DNA of 64,000 nucleotides from Brucepastera parasyntrophica. GTDB taxonomy: Bacteria; Spirochaetota; Spirochaetia; Treponematales; Treponemataceae. The notes under the pieces are model-generated. The model worked only from the letters and a program-made list of their open reading frames with translations. It did not search any database and had not been told where the DNA came from. The stretch lies in contig NZ_CP084606.1 of NCBI RefSeq assembly GCF_022376835.1, forward strand, positions 3,175,033-3,239,032, in the 5' to 3' direction. Shown piece after piece: positions 18,834 to 27,761 of the stretch. Position 1 is the stretch's first letter; the number at the start of each line of letters is the position of its first letter. Position numbers and translations under genes: made by a program.

Positions 18834-19057
18834 TGCTTATATTATCAAGAAAAATAAACGAAAAAATAATGATCGGCGAAGATATTTCCGTTACAATTAT
18901 TGAAATTCACGGCGATCAGGTTAAAGTAGGAATTGAAGCTCCAAAATCGGTGAAAGTCTTCCGCCAGGAAGTCTTTGAGGCTATCCAGAATGAAAACCGC
19001 GCGGCGGCAGTTTCAAATACAAATCTTGAGGGACTTTCCGGCATTATCCCGGAATAG
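18833..19057 (+). CDS. csrA: RNA-binding translational regulator CsrA
   Basis: A 74-residue CsrA ([47 protein letters not shown]). The conserved first strand and the VFRQEV segment that carries the RNA-binding Arg are intact. It should bind GGA in hairpin loops over ribosome-binding sites. A candidate target is the leader of the flagellin gene at 24986-25846. Its last 14 bases overlap the convergent tsaB gene. Confidence 0.97.
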   Translation: MLILSRKINEKIMIGEDISVTIIEIHGDQVKVGIEAPKSVKVFRQEVFEAIQNENRAAAVSNTNLEGLSGIIPE

Positions 19058-19715
19058 AGTTTTCCGCATCGCTCTTGCGGACATATACCGGTCCTGCGTG
19101 GTCCGGTATTTTTTTTTCATCATTATATAAAGACTCTGCCATCAAAGCCATTTCAAGCGAAATGCCCTTTGTTCCCGAAATGCAGGAAAATATATCCATT
19201 TTCGGGTTTTCCCTGCCAAGCCGTTCTGCAAAGAGCGCCGCGTCAGGCCCGGTTATCAGCAGCCGTTCCGCAGGATCAATATACGGAAAAATTTCTTTTT
19301 CCGATATATCGAGCGCTTCAGTCGTCGGCTGACCCTGTCTGAATATCTGCACATAAAACCGTCCTTTTTTTGCATCGAGAACACTGATCACCGCGCCTGG
19401 CCAGCTGCTGAATGGATATGCATAACAGACAAGCGGCTGAATGGGAAAAAGCGGACATCCGGCAGCAAGCTGAACAGCCTTTGCTGCGGAAAAGCCGATC
19501 CTGAGTCCGGTAAATGATCCCGGCCCCTCCGCGCAGACAACCAGTTCGGTCTTTTCAGGAGAAAAACCGGCTGAATCGACGGCCTTGCTCAGCGCGTCGG
19601 TAATATATTCGGCATGATGTCCCTTAAAATCAAATAAAACAGTCGCCTGTCCTTTGGGACCGAGGGCAGAGACGGAAAGCATTCCGGTTATAGTATCAAT
19701 TGAAATAATATTCAT
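19044..19715 (-). CDS. tsaB: tRNA N6-threonylcarbamoyladenosine (t6A) biosynthesis protein TsaB
   Basis: A 223-residue ASKHA-fold protein starting [16 protein letters not shown]. It has the TsaB motif [22 protein letters not shown]. TsaB pairs with TsaD and TsaE to put threonylcarbamoyl on A37 of ANN-decoding tRNAs. The tsaE gene lies upstream on the same strand, 44 bp away. The overlap with csrA is tail to tail. Confidence 0.93.
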   Translation of the reverse strand: MNIISIDTITGMLSVSALGPKGQATVLFDFKGHHAEYITDALSKAVDSAGFSPEKTELVVCAEGPGSFTGLRIGFSAAKAVQLAAGCPLFPIQPLVCYAYPFSSWPGAVISVLDAKKGRFYVQIFRQGQPTTEALDISEKEIFPYIDPAERLLITGPDAALFAERLGRENPKMDIFSCISGTKGISLEMALMAESLYNDEKKIPDHAGPVYVRKSDAENSIPG

Positions 19716-19759
19716 CAGTATCGCCTTATAGTGTCAGGGTTATTCTGCCCCAATATATC

Positions 19760-20188
19760 TCACAATTCGCCGTAGGGCCAGTTTTCCACAGTAATGAGTC
19801 TGTCATTGTCTTTGTCCGCTTCCATTTTTATTATGATGGAATATGGGGGCAGCAAATCCATGACCTTTTCACTCCATTCAATAACGCATACTCCGTCCCC
19901 GTAAAGCATTTCATCCGTTCCGAGATTGACAAAATCCTCACCGGAATCGAGCCTGTATACATCCATATGATAGAGGGGAAGTCTGCCATAGTATTCGGAA
20001 ATAAGAGTAAAAGTAGGGCTGGTTATATTTTCATCTATACCAAGACCGGCGGCTATTCCCTTTGTTATGGTTGTTTTGCCCGCAGCAAGCGTACCCTGCA
20101 GGGCAAGAACCGCTCCTTTTTCAAGCTGCGAACCTATTTTTTTCCCGAATGCAATGGTTTCGTCTGATGAATGAGTAACAAAGGTCAT
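19760..20188 (-). CDS. tsaE: tRNA t6A biosynthesis ATPase TsaE
   Basis: A 142-residue P-loop protein with Walker A LQGTLAAGKTTITKGIAAGLG. The family motif SPTFTLISEYYGRLPLYHMDVYRL and the downstream VCVIEWSEKV are both present. It energises the TsaBD complex. The Walker A normally reads GxLGAGKT; here it is GTLAAGKT, a small variation. Confidence 0.93.
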   Translation of the reverse strand: MTFVTHSSDETIAFGKKIGSQLEKGAVLALQGTLAAGKTTITKGIAAGLGIDENITSPTFTLISEYYGRLPLYHMDVYRLDSGEDFVNLGTDEMLYGDGVCVIEWSEKVMDLLPPYSIIIKMEADKDNDRLITVENWPYGEL

Positions 20189-20291
20189 GAGTAACCCTAC
20201 AGCATAAAAAAAATGAGGTCAATAAAATACTCCGCCGCAGAGCAGGCAGACCTTCGGTCTGGGATATTAAACCCTCGCCACGAGAATAAAA

Positions 20292-20552
20292 TTACGGCAA
20301 TTTTCCATCATAGTCGAGACCAAGGATAAATTCCTTAAGGTTCGAGATCACCTGGAGAAGGGGATAGTCAACCTTATCAATCAGTTTTACGAATATTTCC
20401 TTTTTCCCGAGCGGATTTGTTTCAATAACAAATTCGATTTGTCCGGAAAAAGTCTTTCCGGGGAGATCATACAGAGCATTGCCGGTAAATTCCCGGCGAT
20501 AGTAAATAAAATTTTCTTTACGGGTTATATTGTTTATATCCAGTATTGTCAC
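20292..20552 (-). CDS. Small conserved-looking protein of unknown function
   Basis: An 86-residue frame (MTILDINNITRKENFIYYRR) without signal peptide or membrane helix, predicted mixed alpha/beta. It lies between a flagellar-linked unknown gene and tsaE on the same strand, with 70-100 bp gaps. No family is recognised. Codon use matches the neighbours, which supports it being real. Confidence 0.6.
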   Translation of the reverse strand: MTILDINNITRKENFIYYRREFTGNALYDLPGKTFSGQIEFVIETNPLGKKEIFVKLIDKVDYPLLQVISNLKEFILGLDYDGKLP

Positions 20553-20622
20553 TTAGTATTGTCTCCGTAATATTCATAATAGTATATAGTGAAATCGTTT
20601 TTTCCGCAATAAAAAGCTTGGT

Positions 20623-21213
20623 TCACACTGCCTTCAGAACCTCACTCAGTTTTTCGATACGGGGGGCAAGTTCGTATTCGGAAATATCCCCGATAAGGAT
20701 AGTATCTTTTTTTTCAAGCGCGCCCAGCAAATCCGTTAAAATCGGAGGAAGTTCAAGCAAAAAGGCCGAAAGCTCTGAATCTTCTATCTGCAGAGCAGCA
20801 GGATCAATCCCTGCAAGAGGAATGAGAGGAATAAGTCCGTTTAATTCCCTGAAATTTTCAGACAAAAGCTTGATGGCTTCCATGACAGCAAGGTCCTTTC
20901 CGGTTTGGAGAAGAACAGGAATATTCTGCAGCTGATCAATAGAAGCCGAAAACCGCTGTCCTACCGCCTGCAGCATATATCTGACATCTTCGCCGGAAAT
21001 TGTTCCCAACTCTATAAGTGAAAAATTTTGCGGGGATTTTGAAAAAAAACCGTCAAGTTCACCGGGACTGATTTCTTTCCCGTCTATTTTAATTGACGTA
21101 ATAGTGTTTTTCTCTTTTTCACAGGCTTCTTCAATTTGCCCGAGAATTTCCCCCAGCGTCTGTTCATTTTTTATTTCAAAATCAATGTCTTCGTTATTCA
21201 GACGAATTTTCAT
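20623..21213 (-). CDS. Unknown protein coupled to fliD
   Basis: A 197-residue acidic protein starting MKIRLNNEDIDFEI. It is mostly helical after an N-terminal beta stretch. It begins 17 bp after the fliD stop, so it is probably translated from the fliD transcript. The second of two adjacent ATGs (21213) is chosen because GGAG lies 5 bases upstream; 21216 is possible. In many bacteria a chaperone such as FliS follows fliD. This protein shows no FliS motif, so a replacement chaperone role is only a guess from position. Confidence 0.65.
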   Translation of the reverse strand: MKIRLNNEDIDFEIKNEQTLGEILGQIEEACEKEKNTITSIKIDGKEISPGELDGFFSKSPQNFSLIELGTISGEDVRYMLQAVGQRFSASIDQLQNIPVLLQTGKDLAVMEAIKLLSENFRELNGLIPLIPLAGIDPAALQIEDSELSAFLLELPPILTDLLGALEKKDTILIGDISEYELAPRIEKLSEVLKAV

Positions 21214-21229
21214 CATGGCTCCTGTCATT

Positions 21230-23187
21230 TTAGTTGTTATTGCTGTTCCGCCGGTTGAAATTTGAAATTGAATCAGACTGGTTCTGGAGACTGTTCAGGG
21301 AACCTTCCATTCTTCCGTATTTTGCCCTCAATTCCGCTTCCTTTGTCTCAAGCTGCTTGTCCAGCTGGTCAATCCGTTTTTCCGTTGTTGTGATCCTGGT
21401 CGCAAGCCCGGAAGTCCGGGTCGGGAAAATACCGCCTGTCTGTACATAGGGCGTGAGATTATTGTCAAATGCCCAGGCAAGCCCGGAATCAATTACCAGG
21501 TCTCCGTCCGAATCATATCCGAAGAAATTCTTGATGCCGGAAATATGGTTTTTAAGCGCGTCATCCAGTTTTTTTTCATCAATTTCAAGATATCCCTCAT
21601 GCGGGACGATTCGAGCGCCCCGCCGGCAGTTGCCTTTGTCGAAACACCAAGGTTCGAAAGGAGGGTTACTGTCTCGGCGTCGCCGGGATAGTAGGGATTG
21701 CTGGTCAGTCTCTGGAGTGTGGATTTTACATTATTCAGGGTCGTATCGCCCCTCATCATACCCAGTTTTTCCTCGGCTTCCTTTCTTTCATCATTGGTAA
21801 AATACTGGATTTCCGAAATTATCTCGGGCCTGTCCTGCGTCAGAATATTAAGCTCCGCCATAACCCTGTTATAATTTGCGACAAAGGCGATAATAGCTTC
21901 TTTTGCCGTTTCGGTATCCGGTTTGATACTAAGTGTTTCCATTTTTTCCGTTGCCTCACGCAAGTTAATGGTAACGCCGGGAACAAGATCGTCTATTTCA
22001 TTTGTAGAACGGGTAATGGTTATACCTTCATATTTGAGAATGGCGTCCTGGGCGGTCGAAACCGGATTAACGGGAACATAGTCTCCGACTGCCTTAGGAT
22101 CGTATATTTTTATATTTTCTATGGTTATTTCCCTGTTTGTATTATTGTTCTGGACCAGCAGCGCGTTTATATCGCCGTATTCCGACAGGGGTACCGTAAC
22201 TACGGTTTTCTGTGTACTGTCCGTTATTTCAGGAAGCGGAATGGATGTATTGCGGGTCGAACGCAGGGAAAAGACCGCGTTATCCTCCACAATCCGAGGC
22301 GTCTGCTGGACAGGTTCGTCATCAAGAAGGGTTTCGGACGCCGCGTTTGAGACAGTTATGCCTCCGAAGCTTACGGTCCCCGGCTTGCCGAGTTCCGGAC
22401 CGGGAGCGGCATAGGCTTCAGTACCGGCTTCCTTTTGCACAGTGCTTATAGTATATTCAAGGACATATTCGTTTCTCGCCCGGACAGGCGCTGAAAAGTC
22501 AATAACGGCGTTTGAAAGGGGAGGGGCGGTGAGGGAATCCTGCGACAGGCTTACCGCTGTACTTGCGTCATTTTTTCTGATAAATCCGTTTTCAAGCGCA
22601 AAGGTAAGCGCATCATCGGAAAAACCCAGCCTTTCCTGGGCTCCTGTTTTCTGTGACTCGATTAATATGGACCGGCTGTTTGAGGAAACCTGAATGATTG
22701 ACGCCCTCAAAAGATTATTTGACCTGCGGTTCAGGGCGTCGACAAATTCCTGGACAGTGCCGCCATTCCATGCGAAACTGATTTCTTTTTCCCCGACCGT
22801 GAATGTATATGTCCCCTTCGGAACCTTGGAATCCCGCGGAATTACGTCGGAAAGAAAGCTGTCAGGGGCGGCTATTTGTGAGACCGATACTCTGAAAGTC
22901 TGATCCCGGGCCTCCCGTGAGGCAGTTGCAGTAACTGCCCGGGAGTCCGTTGAATCAGCGATTTTTTCAGTAAAAGGATTGTTATATGAATACAGATTTC
23001 TGGCAGAATCACGTAATACAAGCGTATGCTGGTTTAACTGTCTCCAGGCCGACTGCTGTTTTTTATACGTTTCAAGCTCTGCTTCCGCACGGTCAAGCGG
23101 CGCCCGCTCAACCTTCATCAATCCCTGGATGAGTTCATCCGTTTTGTATTTGCTTGCGCTTACGCCAGGAATACTGATGTCGGACAT
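21230..23187 (-). CDS. fliD: Flagellar hook-associated protein 2, filament cap (frameshifted)
   Basis: The cap protein FliD. The N-terminus MSDISIPGVSASKYKTDELIQGLMKVERAPLDRAEAELETYKKQQSAWRQLN is the family signature. The C-terminal region includes VANYNRVMAELNILTQ, and GVSTKATAGG leads to the cap helices. The first frame ends in nonsense at 21493. Changing to the -1 frame near 21594-21596 restores the family motif GYLEIDEKKLDDALKNHISGIKNFFGYD and a C-terminal coiled coil ending at TAA 21230-21232. One added G in that short run gives about 652 residues. Because FliD is needed for filament assembly and all other flagellar genes here are intact, a base-call error is likelier than loss. Confidence 0.93.
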
Positions 23188-23242
23188 ACTGGGCCTCCCT
23201 TTCCAAATATGCAGATACAGTAAAGCAGCGGCGGACTATTAC

Positions 23243-23602
23243 TTAGATAGTTTCGTCAAAGAGCAGCCCTAGCGTCTCCTTGATTCTTGCCTGAAGCTTC
23301 TGGATTTCTGCAGATGGAATTTCCCTTATAACCTTATCGGTATTCGAGTCAATAATCTTGACGATCACCTTCTCCAAATCCGTGCTGACAAGGAATTGCA
23401 GTCTCCTGTCAAACATGTCTGAAATGTTCTGTATTTGTGCAACCGCATCGCGAAGCTGTGCCTCGCTTATCTGTTCTGATCGGGCATCATTTGTTGTCTG
23501 TGTTGTTTCTGTTGCAGCTCTTAAAGTCGAATTAACCGAACCTTCCAGCCGGCGATCCATTGCCGCCAGATGTTGCCCGATGTTAGCAACCTCGATACTC
23601 AT
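23243..23602 (-). CDS. flaG: FlaG-family flagellar protein
   Basis: A 119-residue protein with the FlaG domain (LQFLVSTDLEKVIVKIIDSNTDKVIREIPSAEIQKLQARIKETLGLLFDETI). The gene lies 55 bp upstream of fliD on the same strand, its usual neighbour. FlaG affects filament length in other bacteria. The N-terminal 55 residues are variable and helix-rich. Confidence 0.93.
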   Translation of the reverse strand: MSIEVANIGQHLAAMDRRLEGSVNSTLRAATETTQTTNDARSEQISEAQLRDAVAQIQNISDMFDRRLQFLVSTDLEKVIVKIIDSNTDKVIREIPSAEIQKLQARIKETLGLLFDETI

Positions 23603-23748
23603 CGGGAACCTCCGTGAAAGTAACTATCTGTATCTTCCGTGATACAGAGTCGATTCCCCGAAAGGAATCTCAAGGAAATATAACCGGAACACTATGTAAT
23701 CCGGTATACAAGTATGCAAAACCGGCAAAACCGGTATTGTTTTAATAT

Positions 23749-23777
23749 GGAAGAAGAAGGGCGCCTCTTCCTCTTCC
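23749..23777 (-). terminator. Weak terminator-like hairpin after flagellin
   Basis: GGAAGAAGAAGGG pairs with CCTCTTCCTCTTCC with G-T pairs, about 70 bp beyond the stop of the flagellin gene at 23850. No T run follows on the minus strand, so function is uncertain. Confidence 0.3.
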
Positions 23778-23849
23778 ACAATAATGATATGCAGGGGTTT
23801 TTAAGAGATGACGTCCAGAAATCTCTTTCACCCAGCTAATTTAACCTTC

Positions 23850-24701
23850 CTATTGCAGCAGTCGCAGCGCTGACTGAGACTGTGTATTGGCTTGTGCAAG
23901 CATTGCATTTCCGGCCTGGTTGAGGATCTGGTTCTTTGTAAAAGAAACCATTTCCGCTGCCATATCTGCATCACGTATCCGTGATTCTGCTGCCTGCAGG
24001 TTTTCAGCTGCAATTGCAATCCCCTGATAAGCCATTTCAAAACGGTTTTGATATGCACCGAGATCGGCGCGCTGTTTCGAAATTGTTCTGAGTGCTGAGT
24101 CAAGAGAAGCAAGAGCAAGGTTTGCGCCTTCAACAGTTGATAATGATATCATAGAATCTGCCCCCTGAGCTCCAGCAATACCAAGCGCTGTCGCGGTCAT
24201 GGTTCCGATGTAGATAGTTTCATTCTGATCTACATTTGCGCCTACATGGAGCTGGAACGGACCGGTCACCGAGTCTATGCCAAAACGTCCGGTTAAAAGA
24301 TTCATACCGTTAAACTGAGCATGGCTTGCTACGCGGTTTACTTCGTCAACCAGCTGTGATACCTCGACCTGGATCTGCATTCTGTCTTCAGCGGAATAGA
24401 TTCCGTTTGCCGACTGAATTGCAAGTTCACGAAGTCTCTGAATGATGTCTGTGGTTTCAACCAGATAACCTTCCGTTGCCTGGATAAAAGAAACACCATT
24501 CTGGATATTCTGCCCTGCCTGGTTAAGTCCCCGGATCTGACTGCGCATCTTTTCAGATACGGCCAAACCGGAAGCATCATCCCCGGCGCGGTTGATTCGC
24601 TGCCCGCTTGAGAGCTTTTCAATGTCCCGCTGCAAATTGGCTTCAACAATGCCTGTTTGCCGCTGAGCATACATAGCACTCAGGTTGTGGTTAATAACCA
24701 T
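23850..24701 (-). CDS. flaB: Flagellin, FlaB type (filament core)
   Basis: A 283-residue flagellin of the compact spirochaete FlaB type. It has the conserved N-terminal ([17 protein letters not shown], then [30 protein letters not shown]) and C-terminal core ([38 protein letters not shown]) with hardly any central variable domain. It forms the periplasmic filament core. RBS AAGGAGG. No sigma-28 promoter was found just upstream, so it may depend on transcription from the upstream flagellin gene through the hairpin array. Confidence 0.96.
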   Translation of the reverse strand: MVINHNLSAMYAQRQTGIVEANLQRDIEKLSSGQRINRAGDDASGLAVSEKMRSQIRGLNQAGQNIQNGVSFIQATEGYLVETTDIIQRLRELAIQSANGIYSAEDRMQIQVEVSQLVDEVNRVASHAQFNGMNLLTGRFGIDSVTGPFQLHVGANVDQNETIYIGTMTATALGIAGAQGADSMISLSTVEGANLALASLDSALRTISKQRADLGAYQNRFEMAYQGIAIAAENLQAAESRIRDADMAAEMVSFTKNQILNQAGNAMLAQANTQSQSALRLLQ

Positions 24702-24816
24702 AATGACCCTCCTTGATTTTCCGATGTCCAGCCATCCATGCCGGACAATCTGCCGTTTGTTGCAGACTCTGAGACCGGATAAGCGCCCCGATCTTCAGTT
24801 TCTGCCCTCACGGCAC

Positions 24817-24966
24817 GGATAGTTTCGCTTATCTCTCTCGTGGAAACGAAACTATCCATACCGTGGTATGGCTTTTTGAGGGTGTTTTTCAAAGAACACC
24901 GAAATTCTTCCAAAAAGTCGGAAGAATTTCAAGGATATAGGGAAAAGTGGAAACCCACTTTTCCCT
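24817..24966. repeat. Array of five inverted repeats between the two flagellin genes
   Basis: Successive hairpins: 24817-24827 with 24847-24857 (11 bp); 24856-24862 with 24865-24871 (7 bp); 24881-24886 with 24895-24900 (6 bp); 24901-24911 with 24920-24930 (11 bp); 24939-24950 with 24955-24966 (12 bp). The arms are unrelated in sequence. The last begins 20 bp after the stop of the upstream flagellin. They may attenuate, protect or separate the two flagellin messages. Confidence 0.75.
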
Positions 24967-24985
24967 TATATCACATTATACTACG

Positions 24986-25846
24986 TTATCTCAGAAGAGA
25001 CAAGACTTGCTGGCTGTTTGCGTTAGCCTGCGCCAGCATAGCGGTACCGGCCTGTGACAGAACCTGGTTTTTGGTGTATTCAACCATGGCTGATGCCATA
25101 TCAGCATCGCGGATGCGTGATTCGGCCGCCTGCATGTTTTCAGCCGCAATATTCAGACCGTTTACAGCATGTTCCATGCGGTTCTGGTAACCGCCAAGGT
25201 CAGCGCGCTGCTTGTTAACGATTTTAAGGGCTGCATCGATTGTTCCGATGCTCCTGTTTGCTTCGTCGGCTGTCTGGATATCCATAATGGATTCGTCAGC
25301 GATATTGCGGACGCCGAGAGCCGCTGCCGTCATTGTGCCGATAAAGACCCGCATGCGCTGGTCCATATTTGCACCAATGTGGAACCACATTGAAGCGGTA
25401 ACGACATTTTCACCGGTTTCAATTGCGAAACGTCCGGTGAGCATGTTCATACCGTTAAACTGTGCGGCGCTGGCGATTCTGTCTACTTCTGCCACCAGCT
25501 GGGAAACTTCGACCTGGATCTGCATTCTGTCTTCAGCGGAATAAATTCCGTTTGAAGCCTGAACTGCAAGTTCGCGGATTCTCTGCAGGATATCTGTGGT
25601 TTCCTGTAGATAACCTTCAGTGGCCTGGATAAAGCTGATTCCGTTTGATGCGTTTTGGGAAGCCTGGTTCAAACCGCGGATCTGGCTGCGCATTTTTTCA
25701 GACACAGCTAAACCTGACGCGTCATCGCCTGCTCTGTTAATCCTGTAACCGGATGAGAGCTGTTCGATGTCTTTTTCAACGGCCCTGTTGGTGATTCCGA
25801 GAGATCGCTGGGCGAACATAGCGGATAGGTTGTGGTTGATAATCAT
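24986..25846 (-). CDS. flaB: Flagellin, FlaB type (filament core), second copy
   Basis: A 286-residue FlaB flagellin, clearly paralogous to the 23850-24701 product (same start INHNLSAM, same [14 protein letters not shown] and [34 protein letters not shown]). The ATG at 25846 is chosen because MIINHNLSA is the universal flagellin start and GGAGGA lies 7 bases upstream. An in-frame extension to 25930 is leader. The gene has its own sigma-28-type promoter and a long leader, so it is probably the lead gene of the flagellin pair. Confidence 0.96.
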   Translation of the reverse strand: MIINHNLSAMFAQRSLGITNRAVEKDIEQLSSGYRINRAGDDASGLAVSEKMRSQIRGLNQASQNASNGISFIQATEGYLQETTDILQRIRELAVQASNGIYSAEDRMQIQVEVSQLVAEVDRIASAAQFNGMNMLTGRFAIETGENVVTASMWFHIGANMDQRMRVFIGTMTAAALGVRNIADESIMDIQTADEANRSIGTIDAALKIVNKQRADLGGYQNRMEHAVNGLNIAAENMQAAESRIRDADMASAMVEYTKNQVLSQAGTAMLAQANANSQQVLSLLR

Positions 25847-25850
25847 AGTG

Positions 25851-25865
25851 ATTCCTCCATGGAAT
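25851..25865 (-). promoter_or_regulatory. Hairpin over the flagellin ribosome-binding site (candidate CsrA site)
   Basis: Minus strand ATTCCATGGAGGAAT folds as ATTCC/GGAAT with the loop ATGGA. The loop contains GGA and overlaps the Shine-Dalgarno GGAGG, ending 4 bases before the ATG at 25846. CsrA binds GGA in such loops and is known to repress flagellin translation in Bacillus. With csrA and fliW encoded 7 kb away this is a reasonable target; binding itself is inferred. Confidence 0.55.
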
Positions 25866-26011
25866 GTATTTCCGGAACGCATCCATGCTTTCCGGTTGGC
25901 AAGCTGAAAGCAGACATTGTCTTGTTTCAACTTACCGGTAAGAGAGAGTAAAAGACCTTTCTGTATGCATTTTCTGCCGAAAATGCTTAGAAATTTCTTT
26001 TTCCGTTATAA

Positions 26012-26038
26012 ATATCGGCCTGTTGGAAAAATAACTTA
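26012..26038 (-). promoter_or_regulatory. Sigma-28 (FliA) type flagellin promoter
   Basis: Minus strand TAAGTTAT (26031-26038), 11-base spacer, GCCGATAT (26012-26019). The flagellar sigma-28 consensus is TAAAGTTT-N11-GCCGATAA. The predicted start gives a leader of about 160 bases before flagellin, containing an 8-bp hairpin at 25967-25986. Confidence 0.8.
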
Positions 26039-26135
26039 ATAAAAAATAAAAAAAATGTGAAAAAATTGCTTTTTTATCAGATGAGCCAATTGCAAAGGTA
26101 ATTGGCTCAGGTATCAGTTGTGAATAATGCCGCTG

Positions 26136-26720
26136 TCACTGAAGCGTTTCAATAATACAGGCCAGTTTCCGGACCGCTTTTCCCCGGTGGGAACAGGCGT
26201 CCTTTTCTTCTGGAGTGAGTTCCGCCACTGTTTTTCCATATTCAGGGAGATAAACCAGCGGATCATAGCCGAATCCGCCTGTTCCGCGGCCCTCGGTTAC
26301 CAGAATCCCTTCAAGAGTTTCCTGGACGGAATAAAAGCGGTCCGTGTCATAATACAGCACCATATTGCAGATAAATCTGCATTTCCGTTCAGTAATGCCT
26401 TCCATATTTGAAAGGAGCAGTCTGTTTCTTGCCTTGTCATCTCCGGCTCCGGTTTCAGCGCCGTATCTGGCTGAATATATTCCCGGTTCTCCGTTCAGGG
26501 CATCAACACAAATGCCCGAATCGTCCGCAACAGCGGGGAACCCGGTTATTTCAAACAGCTGTTTTGCCTTTATGAGGGCATTTCCAAAAAAACTGTCGGC
26601 GGTTTCTTCAGGATCGAACGCAATATGTTCATCGGACGGGATCGTAATTGTATGGGGATACAGTATACGGGAAATTTCTCCCCGTTTATGTGCATTACCG
26701 CTCGCCAGGTAAATTTTCAT
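26136..26720 (-). CDS. rdgB: Non-canonical purine NTP pyrophosphatase (RdgB/HAM1)
   Basis: A 194-residue enzyme hydrolysing dITP, XTP and ITP to monophosphates, which keeps deaminated purines out of DNA. Motifs: SGNAHKRGEI near the start, ADDSGICVDALNG, GGFGYDPLV and the C-terminal SHRGKAVRKL. The ATG at 26720 is chosen by AAAGGAG 7 bases upstream, which lies at the end of the 71-bp repeat, and by the universal MKIYLASGN start. An in-frame ATG further up would run into the repeat. Confidence 0.95.
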   Translation of the reverse strand: MKIYLASGNAHKRGEISRILYPHTITIPSDEHIAFDPEETADSFFGNALIKAKQLFEITGFPAVADDSGICVDALNGEPGIYSARYGAETGAGDDKARNRLLLSNMEGITERKCRFICNMVLYYDTDRFYSVQETLEGILVTEGRGTGGFGYDPLVYLPEYGKTVAELTPEEKDACSHRGKAVRKLACIIETLQ

Positions 26721-26728
26721 GATATACT

Positions 26729-26799
26729 CCTTTATTGTAAGTTTCTGATGTAAAGAATTAACCAACTCTTTACATCAGAAACACTTACAATCGGAAATA
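26729..26799 (-). repeat. 71-bp dispersed hairpin repeat, copy 1
   Basis: On the minus strand this matches 55793-55863 at 62 of 71 positions with no gaps. Its core is a stem in which the TTTCTGATGTAAAGA side pairs with the TCTTTACATCAGAAA side. It lies in the leader of rdgB and supplies the AAAGG of that gene's ribosome-binding site. A base pair that is G-C here is A-T in copy 2, a compensatory change. Confidence 0.8.
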
Positions 26800-26846
26800 G
26801 TCAGATAAAATACGCCGCAGAGCAGCGGCGTATTTTATCTGACTAT
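26797..26846. repeat. 22-bp perfect inverted repeat at the end of the sigma-like gene
   Basis: Arms 26797-26818 and 26825-26846 with loop AGAGCA. The stop codon of the minus-strand gene (26843-26845) lies inside the first arm of the transcript's hairpin. It touches the 71-bp repeat, forming a two-hairpin module. A partial copy (ACTCCGCCGCAGAGCAGG) occurs near 20230. Terminator function is possible, but only ATTTCC follows. Confidence 0.75.
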
Positions 26847-27733
26847 ATTTTATCATAATCATGTTGAAGGGCTGTTGCAAGGGCCGTATCAATGGTTCCC
26901 CGGCTTATGCCCAGTATGCCGGCAAGAAATCTGTTACTTGGGCATCGTCTCCTGTGAATCAGTGATTTTTGCAGGATTTCCAGCCGTTTTGCGCAGTAAT
27001 GGTATTCCTTTTCCAGCTGGGAAAACCGCTGCGATTCCCTGTCCACGAGCTGCATTTGACTGTGGCAGTTGCGGACCCGGAAATAGTATTCATTTCGTTT
27101 TTCCCTGTCCCTGAGAAGCTTTTCATATCTGTCGAACCACTGGGTCCTGATTCTGTCTATGGTTGTCTGAATATATGTTTCTTCATAACCTGTATATGCG
27201 GCAACCTTCTTAATCATTGTATCCGATACATACATTCCTGCTTTACAGGTTAAAAGGAATATCTGGCGGTTATCCAGCGTATCTTTGTATTTTTTCCGTT
27301 TTTCCCTGCAATCCATATTCCGGCAAAGATAGGGGATTTCGGGTTCTTCTGCCGCCATCCCCCAGTCATTATTATTGTTCTCTTCCATAATACTTTTAAG
27401 TTCCGCTTCTTCTTCCATAGTAAATATCTGGTGTTTTGTCTGTTTTATAATCTGCTGACGCAGAAATGTCCGGTAACTCAGGTGTACCAGCATATCAAAA
27501 TAAGTGATAAAACCGGACCTTCCGGCATCGTACCGATCCAGAAGCAGGGATAATTTTGGATACAGCCAGACTATGAATTCACTCCGTACATCCTCATCCA
27601 TTCCCCTGAATGGATATTTCAGCAGATTCATATACAGATATTCTCCCATACCCTGAACAGTTTTTTCTTTTAATGAAGCGCAGGGCCTGTCCCTGTATTC
27701 ACGGATAAGGGAAATAAGTGCAGCTTTTGTCAT
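26843..27733 (-). CDS. Sigma-70-like protein of unknown specificity
   Basis: A 296-residue, basic, helix-rich cytoplasmic protein. Residues about 45-95 (MDEDVRSEFIVWLYPKLSLLL, then GRSGFITYFDMLVHLSYRTFLRQQ) recall sigma region 2, where a helix-rich core binds the polymerase and the -10 element. The C-terminal SNRFLAGILGISRGTIDTALATAL is a helix-turn-helix like region 4. The middle is rich in Lys/Arg and Cys. The ATG at 27733 follows AAAGGAGG; the in-frame upstream extension is leader. The sigma call rests on pattern only; a DNA-binding regulator of another type is possible. Confidence 0.5.
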   Translation of the reverse strand: MTKAALISLIREYRDRPCASLKEKTVQGMGEYLYMNLLKYPFRGMDEDVRSEFIVWLYPKLSLLLDRYDAGRSGFITYFDMLVHLSYRTFLRQQIIKQTKHQIFTMEEEAELKSIMEENNNNDWGMAAEEPEIPYLCRNMDCREKRKKYKDTLDNRQIFLLTCKAGMYVSDTMIKKVAAYTGYEETYIQTTIDRIRTQWFDRYEKLLRDREKRNEYYFRVRNCHSQMQLVDRESQRFSQLEKEYHYCAKRLEILQKSLIHRRRCPSNRFLAGILGISRGTIDTALATALQHDYDKI

Positions 27734-27761
27734 AAAAACCTCCTTTTGTGAGGTTTTTATG
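27731..27761 (-). promoter_or_regulatory. Hairpin burying the start codon and SD of the sigma-like gene
   Basis: Arms 27731-27742 and 27750-27761 are perfect 12-bp complements. On the transcript the second arm reads GAGGTTTTTATG and contains part of the Shine-Dalgarno and the ATG at 27733; the rest of AAAGGAGG is in the 7-base loop. Translation should therefore need the hairpin to open, by temperature, a protein or coupled events. Confidence 0.7.

Noticed and set aside
20222..20260. Partial copy of the 26797-26846 repeat with a CAGACC/GGTCTG UUCG-type hairpin
   Set aside because: Only about 18 bases match and the second half differs, so I do not count it as a copy; the small hairpin may end the 20292 gene.
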